From: Ruminococcus flavefaciens
GTDB lineage: Bacteria > Bacillota > Clostridia > Oscillospirales > Ruminococcaceae
NCBI GenBank assembly: GCA_023663905.1
Contig: JAMPGO010000001.1
Coordinates: forward strand, 830,113-894,112
Reading direction: 5' to 3'
DNA length: 64,000 bases
The notes under the pieces are model-generated. The model did no database searches, had not been told where the DNA came from, and worked only from the letters and a program-made list of their open reading frames with translations. Positions 1 through 8,604 of this stretch are shown here, one piece after another. Every line of letters begins with the position of its first letter. Within the stretch, counting starts at the first letter, position 1. A program made the translations under genes and the position numbers.

Positions 1-71
1 TGAGGAAATCTGGAACACCCATATATATTCAGGAAGCTTTGAATAAATTTCAATGTTTTTTTCTGAGACTG

Positions 72-100
72 TTGCAAAATCCGAAAAAATGTAGTATAAT
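72..100 (+). promoter_or_regulatory. sigma-A promoter of asnB
   Basis: A -35 box TTGCAA (72-77) is followed after exactly 17 bases by a perfect TATAAT (95-100). Transcription would start near 107, leaving a short leader. The ribosome binding site GGAGG (121-125) lies just before the ATG at 133. Bases 1-71 hold no recognisable gene. Confidence 0.75.
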
Positions 101-132
101 AATTCAGGAGAATTTATATCGGAGGTTTTTTT

Positions 133-1995
133 ATGTGCGGAATTGTAGGCTTCACTAATTTTATCGATGATTCCAACAAGGTTATCGGCGAAATGATGGA
201 CAGAATCAGGCACAGAGGTCCTGACGCTGAGGGCAAATATGTTGACGAGAATATAGCCCTCGGTCACCGCCGTCTTAGTATCATCGACGTAAGCTCATCG
301 GGCGACCAGCCTATCTTCAACGAGGACGGCTCTATGGTCATCATCTTCAACGGCGAGATTTATAACTACCGTGAAATCCGTGAGAAGCTTATTGAAGAGG
401 GTCATATCTTCAGGACTAACACAGATACGGAGGTTCTTCTTCACGGATATGAGGAATACGGCGAAAAACTGCTTGATATGCTTCGTGGAATGTTCGCTTT
501 CGTCATCTGGGACAAGAATAAAAAGGAGCTTTTCGGGGCAAGGGATTTCTTCGGCATAAAGCCTATGTACTATGCAGTTATGGGCAGAACACTTATGTTC
601 GGCTCGGAAATCAAGAGCTTTCTCGCTCATCCGCATTTCAAAAAGGAACTCAACACGACGGCTCTCGAAAACTACCTCACGTTTCAGTATTCGCCCACAA
701 AAGAGACTTTCTTCAAAAACGTCTACAAGCTTCTTCCTGCGCATTATTTCCGCTATAAAGACGGCAGAATGCAGATAAAGCGCTACTGGGATGTTAACTT
801 CAATGCGGACGGCAGACCTGAGCTTGACGAATGGGTGAACAGGATTTCCGAGACGTTCAGGAACTCTGTTGAAGCCCATAAAATCGCCGATGTCGAGGTA
901 GGCTCGTTCCTGTCAAGCGGTGTGGATTCAAGCTATGTTGCGGCGGTTGCGGATGTTGACAAGACTTTTACCGTCGGCTTCGGCTCGGATGAGAAATACA
1001 ACGAAATCGGCTGGGCAAAGAGCTTCTCAAAGGCTATCGGCAAGGAGAATACCCGCAAGGTAATCACTCCCGAGGAATACTGGGGAAGCCTTGAGAAAAT
1101 CCAGTATCATATGGACGAACCGCTTGCCGACCCGTCTGCTGTTGCGCTCTATTTCGTCTGCAATATCGCTTCCGAGAAGCTGAAGGTTGTGCTGTCGGGC
1201 GAAGGTGCTGACGAGATTTTTGGCGGATATAACGTCTACAGCGACCCCGACGGTACTCTTTATGACAAGATACCGATGAGTATAAGGCACGCAGTCGGCT
1301 CGCTTGCGGAGAAATTGCCTGCACATCGTGGAGTGAATTTCTTCGTACGCAAGGGCAAGACCGTTGAGGAGCGCTTTATCGGCAACGCTTATATGTTCAC
1401 ACCCGAACAGCGCAAGGAACTGCTTAAAATCACGACAGGCGCACCCGACCCGACCGAGATAACCCGACCCTATTTCAGCCGTGTGAAGAATCAGGACGAC
1501 GTGACGAAAATGCAGTATCTCGACCTGCACCTATGGATGATGGGCGATATACTTCTAAAAGCCGACAAGATGAGTATGGCAAATTCGCTGGAGCTTCGAG
1601 TGCCGTTCCTTGATAAGGAAGTAATGTCGCTTGCCGAGAAAATCCCAACAAAGTACCGTGTAACCCACGACAAGACAACGGCGGAGACGAAATATATCAC
1701 CAAATATGCGATGAGGCTTGCCGCAAAGAAAGATACTCCCGAGCAGACCGCAAAGACCGCAGTCAAGAAAAAGCTCGGCTTTCCTGTACCTATCCGTGTG
1801 TGGCTGAAAGAGGATAAGTATTACGGCATAGTCCGCAGTGCTTTTGAGGGCGAGAGTTCGCAGAAGTTCTTCAATACCGCAGTGCTTGTTAAGCTTCTCG
1901 ACGACCACCGTGACGGAAAAGCCGACAACAGCCGTAAAATCTGGACTGTCTTTGCATTTCTTGTGTGGTACAGAGTCTATTTCGAGAATAACTAA
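133..1995 (+). CDS. asnB: asparagine synthase (glutamine-hydrolysing), long form
   Basis: This 620-residue cytoplasmic enzyme makes asparagine from aspartate, ATP and glutamine. The N-terminal class II glutamine amidotransferase domain starts with the catalytic cysteine at position 2 (MCGIVGF) and carries RHRGPD near residue 27 and a FNGEIYN motif near 74. The C-terminal synthetase domain has the ATP-pyrophosphatase signature LSSGVDSS near residue 258. Length matches the family (about 610-630). The start is fixed by GGAGG eight bases upstream and by the need to expose Cys2. pyrB follows 58 bases downstream on the same strand. A second, shorter asparagine synthase lies at 58765-60345 in the nitrogen operon, so the two copies probably differ in regulation. 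Confidence 0.95.
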   Translation: MCGIVGFTNFIDDSNKVIGEMMDRIRHRGPDAEGKYVDENIALGHRRLSIIDVSSSGDQPIFNEDGSMVIIFNGEIYNYREIREKLIEEGHIFRTNTDTEVLLHGYEEYGEKLLDMLRGMFAFVIWDKNKKELFGARDFFGIKPMYYAVMGRTLMFGSEIKSFLAHPHFKKELNTTALENYLTFQYSPTKETFFKNVYKLLPAHYFRYKDGRMQIKRYWDVNFNADGRPELDEWVNRISETFRNSVEAHKIADVEVGSFLSSGVDSSYVAAVADVDKTFTVGFGSDEKYNEIGWAKSFSKAIGKENTRKVITPEEYWGSLEKIQYHMDEPLADPSAVALYFVCNIASEKLKVVLSGEGADEIFGGYNVYSDPDGTLYDKIPMSIRHAVGSLAEKLPAHRGVNFFVRKGKTVEERFIGNAYMFTPEQRKELLKITTGAPDPTEITRPYFSRVKNQDDVTKMQYLDLHLWMMGDILLKADKMSMANSLELRVPFLDKEVMSLAEKIPTKYRVTHDKTTAETKYITKYAMRLAAKKDTPEQTAKTAVKKKLGFPVPIRVWLKEDKYYGIVRSAFEGESSQKFFNTAVLVKLLDDHRDGKADNSRKIWTVFAFLVWYRVYFENN

Positions 1996-2004
1996 AAAAT
2001 TTTT

Positions 2005-2025
2005 GGCGAGGGATTATCTCTCGCC
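2005..2025 (+). other. hairpin between asnB and pyrB
   Basis: GGCGAGGG (2005-2012) pairs with CTCTCGCC (2018-2025). No T tract follows, so it is not a standard terminator. It may stabilise the asnB mRNA end or be a processing site between the two genes. Confidence 0.35.
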
Positions 2026-2053
2026 ATTATATAAAACAAAGGAGATAAAAATT

Positions 2054-3136
2054 ATGCAGTCAGAATATCAGCACCTTATTGACCTGAGCGATTACCCTGT
2101 TGAGTGGTGGAACAGAATCGTTGAGCTTGGAGTTAAAATCAAGGAGAATCCGCAGGAATACGCACACGAATGCGACGGAAAGATTATGGCAACCCTCTTC
2201 TATGAGCCTTCCACAAGAACGCAGATGTCCTTCCAGACGGCTATGCTCCGTCTCGGCGGTCGTATCATCGGCTTCGATAATCCCGCAAACTCGTCCGTAT
2301 CAAAGGGCGAGACTATCAAGGACACAACTAAAATCGTCAGCAGTTATGCGGATATTCTCGTAATGCGCCACCCTGTCGCAGGAGCTTCAAAAGCCGCTTC
2401 TCTCTCGGCTGACTGCCCTGTCATCAACGCCGGCGACGGCGGTCATCTTCACCCGACACAGACCCTCACAGACCTGCTGACGCTTAAAATCGAGAAAAAG
2501 ACCCTCAGCGGACTTACTATCGGTATGTGCGGAGACCTGATTAACGGCAGAACGGTTCACTCGCTCTGCAAAGCCCTCAGTATGTTCAGCAACAACAGGT
2601 TTATCTTCATTTCAACACCCGAGCTTCGTATGCCTGCCTATATCAAGGACATCATAAAGGCTAACGGAAGCACTTACGAGGAAGTCAACACGCTTGAAGA
2701 GGCTATCGGCGGACTTGACGTGCTTTATATGACGAGAATCCAGCAGGAGCGTTTTGCGAGCCGTGAGGAGTACCTTGCGCAGAAGAATACATACGTTCTC
2801 GACCGCAAGAAAATGGCGCTTGCTCCGAAGGATATGATAGTACTGCACCCTCTGCCGAGAGTTGATGAGATAACCGTTGACGTTGACGACGACAGCCGTG
2901 CAATGTACTTCACGCAGGCAAAGTACGGTGTATTTGCACGTATGGCGCTGATTATGACTATATTGAGCGAGAAGAAGGGTTCTGAAACGCTCAGGGGCAA
3001 GGTCTACAGCGGAGTGAAATGCGATAACCCGAGATGTATCACCAACCACGAGGAATATCTCCCGAAGAGCTTCAGATTCAGCGGTGACGAAACGCTTCTT
3101 GAGTGCGAATACTGCGATGAGCGCAAGCTGATATAA
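2054..3136 (+). CDS. pyrB: aspartate carbamoyltransferase with C-terminal PyrI-like zinc module
   Basis: The 360-residue protein condenses carbamoyl phosphate with aspartate in pyrimidine synthesis. The carbamoyl phosphate loop FYEPSTRTQMSF lies near residues 55-66, with the family motifs GDGGHLHPTQTL and LHPLPRVDEI further on. After the usual catalytic chain comes a tail of about 45 residues with CDNPRC and CEYC, 22 residues apart. This is the four-cysteine zinc pattern of the regulatory chain PyrI (CX4C, about 23 residues, CX2C), without the nucleotide-binding half of PyrI. The ATG at 2054 follows GGAG by nine bases; an in-frame extension into asnB has no ribosome binding site. I see no separate pyrI here. 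The zinc module probably contributes to subunit contacts; whether the enzyme is allosteric cannot be read from sequence. Confidence 0.95.
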   Translation: MQSEYQHLIDLSDYPVEWWNRIVELGVKIKENPQEYAHECDGKIMATLFYEPSTRTQMSFQTAMLRLGGRIIGFDNPANSSVSKGETIKDTTKIVSSYADILVMRHPVAGASKAASLSADCPVINAGDGGHLHPTQTLTDLLTLKIEKKTLSGLTIGMCGDLINGRTVHSLCKALSMFSNNRFIFISTPELRMPAYIKDIIKANGSTYEEVNTLEEAIGGLDVLYMTRIQQERFASREEYLAQKNTYVLDRKKMALAPKDMIVLHPLPRVDEITVDVDDDSRAMYFTQAKYGVFARMALIMTILSEKKGSETLRGKVYSGVKCDNPRCITNHEEYLPKSFRFSGDETLLECEYCDERKLI

Positions 3137-3154
3137 GAACGGCTGATTATACGG

Positions 3155-3192
3155 GCTGTAAGTTTATGCTAACTTACAGCTCTTATTTTTTT
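3155..3192 (+). terminator. intrinsic terminator of pyrB
   Basis: GCTGTAAGTT (3155-3164) and AACTTACAGC (3171-3180) form a ten-base-pair stem with a six-base loop, followed by TCTTATTTTTTT. It ends the asnB-pyrB unit before the next promoter. Confidence 0.8.
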
Positions 3193-3202
3193 GCAGAAAC
3201 GC

Positions 3203-3245
3203 TTGACAAAACTGTTATAACTGTGTATACTGTATATATACAGTA
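3203..3245 (+). promoter_or_regulatory. promoter with palindromic operator for the GntR/ABC operon
   Basis: TTGACA (3203-3208), 17 bases, TATACT (3226-3231). A perfect 18-base palindrome, TACTGTATATATACAGTA (3228-3245), overlaps the -10 box and the probable start site. This position suits a repressor operator, most simply for the GntR regulator encoded immediately downstream (autorepression). Confidence 0.75.
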
Positions 3246-3261
3246 AAAACGAGGTGATACA

Positions 3262-3633
3262 GTGAATATATTTATCGACAACAGAAGTGGTACTCCGATT
3301 TACGACCAGATTTACAGTCAGGTCAGGAATCTCATTATCAGCGGTGAACTCCGTGAGAACGACCCTCTTCCGTCTATCAGGAATCTTGCAAAAGACCTGC
3401 GAATCAGCGTTGTTACTACAAAACGTGCCTATGATGAGCTTGAAAAAGAGGGATTTGTTTATACCGTTCCCGCAAAGGGCTGTTTTGTTGCGCCGAAGAA
3501 CACGGAAATGCTCAGGGAAGCCAATCTCCGCAAAATCGAGGAGCTTATTATGGAGATTAAACAGCTCGCTTCGTCCTGCCGTCTCACGACCGACGACATA
3601 ATTGAAATGATTAAATATCTTGATGAGGAGTGA
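3262..3633 (+). CDS. GntR-family transcriptional regulator, YtrA type
   Basis: The 123-residue regulator has an N-terminal winged helix (about residues 10-75; GTPIYDQIYSQVRNLI, LPSIRNLAKDLRISVVTTKRAYDELE) and only a short helical tail. This is the YtrA subfamily layout, which typically represses its own ABC exporter operon. Translation starts at GTG 3262 behind GAGGTGA. The ABC ATPase begins six bases after its stop and the permease two bases further on, so the three genes form one operon. The palindrome over the promoter is the likely binding site. The inducer is unknown; YtrA-type operons often respond to cell-envelope stress or antibiotics. Confidence 0.9.
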   Translation: MNIFIDNRSGTPIYDQIYSQVRNLIISGELRENDPLPSIRNLAKDLRISVVTTKRAYDELEKEGFVYTVPAKGCFVAPKNTEMLREANLRKIEELIMEIKQLASSCRLTTDDIIEMIKYLDEE

Positions 3634-3639
3634 TTTGCT

Positions 3640-4473
3640 ATGAATGCTATCGAAGTAAAAAATCTGACGAAAAAATACAAGGGATTCGCCCTCGAAAACC
3701 TGAATCTTACGCTTCCGGGCGGTTGTGTTATGGGACTTATCGGCGAGAACGGCGCAGGCAAAAGCACGGCTATAAAGTCGATTCTCGGGATTATCCGTCC
3801 CGACAGCGGAAGTGTTGAGCTTCTCGGAAAATCGCCTTCCGCTGATATAAGAAACGACATCGGGGTTGTGCTTGACGAGGTTGGAATGCCACAGGAATTT
3901 AACATCCGTGAGATAGGCGCAGTGATGAAGAACAGCTTCACGAACTGGGACGACGGACTTTTCCGTGATTATATGGCGAAATTCAGGCTTCCCGATAAAA
4001 AGCCGTTCAAGTCGTTTTCAAAGGGAATGAAGATGAAGCTGGGCATAGCCGTTGCGCTCTCGCACAATGCAAGGCTTCTGATACTCGATGAGCCGACAAG
4101 CGGACTCGACCCTGTTGTGCGTGATGAAATCGTGGATATTTTCAACGACTTCACCCGTGACGAGAATCACTCGATACTTATTTCATCGCACATCGTCAGC
4201 GATTTGGAGAAAATCTGCGACTATATAGCGTTCCTGCACAATGGCAGACTTATGCTCTGCGAGGAAAAAGACCGTCTGCTAGAGCAGTATTGCTTTATCA
4301 ATACGACGGCGGATATGCTCGGCGAACTCGATAAATCGGCGGTAATCGGCAGGAAAGTTACAAAATGGGGTGTTGAGGCAATTGTTGACAGGAATAAAAT
4401 CCCACACTCATTCGAGACCCTGCCGATAACAATTGAGGACTTGTTTATCTTTATGGTCAAGGAGGAAAAGTAA
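3640..4473 (+). CDS. ABC transporter ATP-binding protein
   Basis: This 277-residue ATPase energises the permease encoded next. It has Walker A GENGAGKST (about residues 36-44), the signature region FSKGMKMKLGIAVALS near 127, Walker B LLILDEPTSGLDP near 148, and a switch histidine in SSHIVSD. The signature reads FSKGM rather than LSGGQ, as is common for YtrB/BcrA-type exporters. Residues after about 215 form a family-specific C-terminal extension. The gene sits in a GntR-ATPase-permease operon with a GGAG site before its ATG. Substrate cannot be predicted. Confidence 0.92.
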   Translation: MNAIEVKNLTKKYKGFALENLNLTLPGGCVMGLIGENGAGKSTAIKSILGIIRPDSGSVELLGKSPSADIRNDIGVVLDEVGMPQEFNIREIGAVMKNSFTNWDDGLFRDYMAKFRLPDKKPFKSFSKGMKMKLGIAVALSHNARLLILDEPTSGLDPVVRDEIVDIFNDFTRDENHSILISSHIVSDLEKICDYIAFLHNGRLMLCEEKDRLLEQYCFINTTADMLGELDKSAVIGRKVTKWGVEAIVDRNKIPHSFETLPITIEDLFIFMVKEEK

Positions 4474-4474
4474 A

Positions 4475-5101
4475 ATGAAAGGTTTATTGTTAAAAGAATT
4501 TATAATGCTCCGCAAGAGCTGGTTTGCATTCACGCTTCTTATTGCCGTATTCAGTGCAATTGCGGTCTGGAGTGGCGAATTACAGATGCTCCTGATTGCA
4601 CCGCTCTTTGTGTCAATATGGTTATTCAGTTTTCTTGGTATGGACGAACAGAGCAGGTGGAAACAGTATTCCGCCACACTTCCCTATGAACGCAGTACGT
4701 TTGTATCGTCGAAATATCTGATAATGATAATTCTGAATGCCGTTTCAGTGGTGTTCATTACAGTCTGCTACCTGATTGCGTCCGCTGTCGGAAAAGCCGA
4801 ATTTTCGGGAAGTTACCTGCTTATGCTGATTATTTTTGCGGTATTCATAGGGCTGATTTACCCTACAATCATTCTTCCCCTTAACTACAGATTCAGCACG
4901 GAGAAAAGCAGAATAATCCTGATGATTATCAACGGAGCAATGGGCGGTGTTTCTGTAACTTTAATGCAGAACGTTATATCGTCCGATATTGTGAGCAGTA
5001 TCGCAAAATACATTCCGCTGATTATTCTCGCAGTAACCGCAGTCCTCTTTGTACTCTCGTGGCTGTTGTCAATCAGAATCTACGAAAAGAAGGACATATA
5101 A
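4475..5101 (+). CDS. ABC-2 type permease (six-helix membrane protein)
   Basis: The 208-residue protein begins MKGLLLKEFIMLRKSW, a typical ABC-2 permease N-terminus, followed by about six hydrophobic segments (near residues 17-35, 40-55, 80-100, 110-130, 145-160 and 175-195). It fits the ABC2_membrane_5 type of permease that partners small YtrB-like ATPases. The ATG at 4475 lies one base after the ATPase stop, with GGAGG inside the end of the ATPase gene, indicating translational coupling. It would form the membrane channel of the exporter. Confidence 0.85.
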   Translation: MKGLLLKEFIMLRKSWFAFTLLIAVFSAIAVWSGELQMLLIAPLFVSIWLFSFLGMDEQSRWKQYSATLPYERSTFVSSKYLIMIILNAVSVVFITVCYLIASAVGKAEFSGSYLLMLIIFAVFIGLIYPTIILPLNYRFSTEKSRIILMIINGAMGGVSVTLMQNVISSDIVSSIAKYIPLIILAVTAVLFVLSWLLSIRIYEKKDI

Positions 5102-5102
5102 A

Positions 5103-5132
5103 AAAATGCACCCGTTTTGTCGGGTGCTTTTT
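5103..5132. terminator. bidirectional terminator between convergent genes
   Basis: GCACCCG (5108-5114) pairs with CGGGTGC (5121-5127). A T run follows on the + strand (5128-5132) and an A run precedes it (5101-5106), so the hairpin can terminate both the ABC operon and the FkbM gene reading from the other side. Confidence 0.85.
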
Positions 5133-5134
5133 AT

Positions 5135-6199
5135 TCAGAGAGTGGCATAGAGATTTGTTTCCCACGCAGGAATATAGAGCTGGTGGCGGATATATAGCTT
5201 ATAATCGGGATTGATAGTCTTTATGAGGAGCGGAATATCGAAAATATCCTCATTTCTGTGGTAGAGGGCAATCATAAGTCGGGGCGAGTATCTTGCAATG
5301 GTATTTGCCGAACCCCATATGGCTTCACGCTCAAAGCCCTCAACGTCCATTTTGATGATAGTCGCACTTCTTTTGTCGAGAATGCTGTCAACGGAGAGAG
5401 CGCTTATCATAGTATTGGAGCTTGCGCAGATAGCGGACTGTCTGCCTGCCTTTGCGGAGAACGGAAGTTCCGTATCAACGCACCAAGCCGCCGCATTGAA
5501 CGGGAAAACGTGGGGCATACCGTCAACGAATCGAGCGAGCTTCTTGAAATTCTTGCGGTCGGGTTCGAGGGCATAGATACCTGCATAGCGACCACGTGTA
5601 ACTTCAAGCAGTTCCTTTATGGTATCGCCGTTGTATGCGCCGAGGTCAACGTAGGTCTCGTTGAGATGAGGCTTGATAATATCCCTGTAAATCTCGGACT
5701 TAGGCGTTGTAACGCTTGCGAGGTAGCTTATATCACCGCTTATCTTGAAGTTGATGATATTTGCGTAAACACGTCTGGAATAGTCGTCCTCGAGCATATC
5801 GTATACCTGCTGAATTTTCTGCGCATTTTCAACGCAGTATTCGTAGGTAAACAGACCGTCGCCCGCAACAGGAACGTCAGGTACATACAGCGTGTGCTTC
5901 TCGGCAAGCTCGGTAATCTTGTCAACGATTGACTGATAACCTGCGGCAAAGGCGAGGACGATAACAAAATCCTCAACCATTTCCTCGATTTCCGAGAGCT
6001 TATGCACACGGTAGCCCTCAAAGGAGTGACCACGCACAAAATCATCGCTCGCAAAGATTCCCGAGAGAATAATGCCTTTTTCCCTGAAAACCGACATTAT
6101 TTTCAATGCGCCGTCGCCCATACCGTATATAAAAATGGGTCTTTTTTCTGATTTAAGCTTATCCCAGGTGGATAGTTTTTCTTTTATAAAGGAAATCAT
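5135..6199 (-). CDS. FkbM-family methyltransferase with N-terminal Rossmann-like domain
   Basis: The 354-residue protein has two parts. Residues 1-110 look like a nucleotide-binding fold (IFIYGMGDGALKIMSVF) of the kind found in sugar-modifying proteins. Residues 165-340 carry SAM-dependent FkbM motifs: YVDLGAYNGDTIKEL (SAM loop), YALEPDRKNF (acidic ribose-binding residue) and IKMDVEGFEREAIWG. FkbM proteins methylate hydroxyls on polysaccharides or secondary metabolites, and this two-domain form is common near surface glycan genes in Clostridia. The start is supported by CGGAG upstream. It lies 19 bases after the PH-domain gene and is probably cotranscribed with it. The substrate is unknown. 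Confidence 0.85.
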   Translation of the reverse strand: MISFIKEKLSTWDKLKSEKRPIFIYGMGDGALKIMSVFREKGIILSGIFASDDFVRGHSFEGYRVHKLSEIEEMVEDFVIVLAFAAGYQSIVDKITELAEKHTLYVPDVPVAGDGLFTYEYCVENAQKIQQVYDMLEDDYSRRVYANIINFKISGDISYLASVTTPKSEIYRDIIKPHLNETYVDLGAYNGDTIKELLEVTRGRYAGIYALEPDRKNFKKLARFVDGMPHVFPFNAAAWCVDTELPFSAKAGRQSAICASSNTMISALSVDSILDKRSATIIKMDVEGFEREAIWGSANTIARYSPRLMIALYHRNEDIFDIPLLIKTINPDYKLYIRHQLYIPAWETNLYATL

Positions 6200-6218
6200 T
6201 TTAACACTCCGAAAAAAT

Positions 6219-6602
6219 TTATTCAGTATCGTCGCCGTAATTTATATCGAACATATCACGACCTCTGATACTGTACTTATCACGCATCTGGTTCATATAT
6301 TTATCGATAAGGTCAAGAACCTGACGGACATTTTTTATGCTCTTCACCGTCTTTACAGGAGTTTCAACGTCCTTGCTGTGGATTGTAATAGTACCGCACC
6401 CGAACATCCTCTGCCAGAACGAGCGTGTAATGCTCTTGTCGGTAATCTTGTACAGGTCAATTTCGTCCTCGCTGATATTGAAAAAGCCGTTTCGGGTAAT
6501 AAATTTCGTCTCCGTGAGATAGTATCTCGTAAACGACAGCGGCAGACCGAAAACAGTGCGCTTTTTGTCAGTCCAGATATAATCTATTTCATTTTTAGCC
6601 AT
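6219..6602 (-). CDS. bacterial PH-domain protein
   Basis: A 127-residue soluble protein with the pattern of small bacterial pleckstrin-homology domains: a WTDKKRTVFGLPLSFTRYYLTE start, the repeated beta-strand pattern FITRNGFFNISEDEIDLYKITD and GCGTITIHSKD, and a closing helix (KNVRQVLDLIDKYMNQMRDKY). No membrane segment is present, unlike the PH proteins at 18350 and 18768. AAAGGA precedes the ATG. A promoter lies just upstream (6631-6659). No specific function is known. Confidence 0.75.
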   Translation of the reverse strand: MAKNEIDYIWTDKKRTVFGLPLSFTRYYLTETKFITRNGFFNISEDEIDLYKITDKSITRSFWQRMFGCGTITIHSKDVETPVKTVKSIKNVRQVLDLIDKYMNQMRDKYSIRGRDMFDINYGDDTE

Positions 6603-6630
6603 AAAAAAATCCTTTCAGCTGATATAATCT

Positions 6631-6659
6631 ATTTTACCACAAATTTCGCCATAAGTCAA
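6631..6659 (-). promoter_or_regulatory. promoter of the PH-domain/FkbM unit
   Basis: Reading the minus strand: TTGACT (6659-6654), 17 bases, TAAAAT (6636-6631). It lies between the end of ftsH and the PH gene, so these two genes need not depend on the long upstream operon. Confidence 0.6.
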
Positions 6660-6696
6660 TAAATTTTTTCCCGTGAGCGCAACCCACGGGAATTTT

Positions 6697-8589
6697 TTAT
6701 GATTCGGGAACGTCTTTTTTGAGAATAGACTGGTATTCCCTGTCCTCTTCAACGTCCTCGCCCTGCATAAGACGCTCAAAGTCAGGACCGTCAATCTTTT
6801 CGTACTTCAGCAGATAGCTTGCGAGCCTGTGCATTTTATCCTCATTCGCCTTGAGAATAGCAGTACAGTCGCTGTAAGCCTTTTCGATAATATTTCTGAC
6901 TTCCGTATCAATCTGAGAAGCGACAGCTTCGCTGTAATTTCGTGAATGCCCATAGCTCTTGCCGAGGAAAACCTCATCGTCGTTATTGTCAGAGCCGTAA
7001 ACGACCGTACCGAGCTTGCTGGAGAATCCGTACTTCGTAACCATATTTCTTGCGGTATTCGTCGCACGCTCAATATCGTTTGAAGCGCCTGTGCATATAT
7101 CATCGAGGAAAAGCTCTTCCGCAACACGTCCTCCGAGAAGCATAATTATATTCTCTCTCATAGCATTGCGTGATACGTGCATATCGTCGGTATCGGGACG
7201 TGTGACAGTCAGACCCGCAGCCATTCCACGCTGGATTATAGTAACCTGATGTACCTTGTCCTGCGAGGGAAGATTATATGCCGCAACAGCGTGACCTGCT
7301 TCGTGGTATGCCGTAATCTTCTTGTCGTGTTCGGTAACAATGCGTGACTTCTTTTCAGGTCCTGCAATAACCTTCATAGTGGCTTCCTCAATATCCTTTT
7401 CGGTGATAGCCATACGGTTAGCTCTTGCGGCGAGAAGTGCGGATTCATTGAGGAGATTTTCGAGGTCTGCACCCGTAAAGCCCTGCGTTGTCTGAGCGAT
7501 TACCTTCAAATCAACATCAGGAGCGAGCGGTTTGTTTTTTGCGTGGACTTTCAGAATCTCTTCACGACCCTTTACATCGGGATAGCCGACGACAATCTGC
7601 CTGTCAAAACGTCCGGGACGGAGCAGGGCAGGGTCGAGAATATCACGGCGGTTTGTGGCTGCGATAACAATAACGCTCTCGTTGCCTGCAAAGCCGTCCA
7701 TCTCAACAAGAAGCTGATTGAGGGTCTGCTCACGCTCATCGTGACCGCCACCCAGACCTGCACCTCTGTGGCGACCTACAGCGTCGATTTCGTCAATAAA
7801 GATGATAGCAGGAGCGTGTTTTTTCGCCTGCTCAAACAGGTCTCGCACACGTGAAGCACCCACACCGACGAACATCTCAACGAAATCCGAGCCTGAAATC
7901 GGGAAAAATGGACATCCTGCCTCACCTGCGACAGCTCTTGCGAGGAGAGTTTTACCTGTTCCGGGAGGACCTAGCAGAAGCACGCCTTTCGGGATTTTTG
8001 CGCCAATATCGGCATATTTGTTGGGATGTTTGAGGTAGTCAACGATTTCCTCAAGCTCCTGTTTTTCCTCGTCAGCGCCTGCAACATCTTCAAAAGTAGC
8101 CTTGCGACCGCTTGCCTGATTCTTGAGGTTAGCCTTGCCGAACGAGTTGTATTTTCCACCGCCGCCGCTCTGCTTCATCATAAAATAGAGGATGAAAATA
8201 CCGAGCAGGACAGTGAGAACGACAGGAATGAGGGAATAAATCCACGTTCTGTCGGTAATCTTGATATAGTTCTGCACGAGCGGTTCGTCGGGATATTTCT
8301 CGTTGTATTCCTTGCGGTAGTTTTCCGTATCGCTCAGGAAGATATTGACATTCGGCACGTTATACTTATGTGTGTCCAGAGAGTCCCTGAGCTTGTATGT
8401 GAGTTCGCCCGAACCCAAATCGAGTTCATAGTAGGCGACTTCATAGTCATCGAAATAGCTGATAACCGACGTGTATTCCGTGTTCACGGACGTGTCCGAG
8501 AGCTTTGAGATGACGAAATACAGGCAAAAAACGGACAGCAGGACAATCAGAATATAAGTAAAAATACCTTTGCTTTTCTTTGGGGTCAA
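6697..8589 (-). CDS. ftsH: ATP-dependent zinc metalloprotease FtsH
   Basis: This membrane-anchored AAA+ protease degrades misassembled membrane proteins and short-lived regulators. Two transmembrane segments (about residues 10-30 and 117-138) flank an extracytoplasmic domain. The AAA domain follows with Walker A GPPGTGKT, Walker [12 protein letters not shown] and the second region of homology ([20 protein letters not shown]). The zinc-protease motif HEAGH and downstream [10 protein letters not shown] are intact, at the usual length of about 630 residues. I prefer the TTG at 8589, which sits eight bases after GGAG; the GTG at 8598 overlaps that site. It is the last gene of the rnj-gdpP-rplI-dnaB-tilS-ftsH run and follows tilS directly, as in many Firmicutes. 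Confidence 0.96.
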   Translation of the reverse strand: MTPKKSKGIFTYILIVLLSVFCLYFVISKLSDTSVNTEYTSVISYFDDYEVAYYELDLGSGELTYKLRDSLDTHKYNVPNVNIFLSDTENYRKEYNEKYPDEPLVQNYIKITDRTWIYSLIPVVLTVLLGIFILYFMMKQSGGGGKYNSFGKANLKNQASGRKATFEDVAGADEEKQELEEIVDYLKHPNKYADIGAKIPKGVLLLGPPGTGKTLLARAVAGEAGCPFFPISGSDFVEMFVGVGASRVRDLFEQAKKHAPAIIFIDEIDAVGRHRGAGLGGGHDEREQTLNQLLVEMDGFAGNESVIVIAATNRRDILDPALLRPGRFDRQIVVGYPDVKGREEILKVHAKNKPLAPDVDLKVIAQTTQGFTGADLENLLNESALLAARANRMAITEKDIEEATMKVIAGPEKKSRIVTEHDKKITAYHEAGHAVAAYNLPSQDKVHQVTIIQRGMAAGLTVTRPDTDDMHVSRNAMRENIIMLLGGRVAEELFLDDICTGASNDIERATNTARNMVTKYGFSSKLGTVVYGSDNNDDEVFLGKSYGHSRNYSEAVASQIDTEVRNIIEKAYSDCTAILKANEDKMHRLASYLLKYEKIDGPDFERLMQGEDVEEDREYQSILKKDVPES

Positions 8590-8604
8590 GTTGCACACTC
8601 CAAT

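Noticed and set aside
1838-2053. In-frame extension of pyrB into the end of asnB
   Set aside because: No ribosome binding site, no similarity to PyrB, and a well-placed GGAG-ATG start at 2054.
6670-6690. CCCGTG/CACGGG hairpin as terminator of ftsH
   Set aside because: On the ftsH strand the stem is followed by A residues rather than a T run; orientation fits the other strand, where no gene ends.
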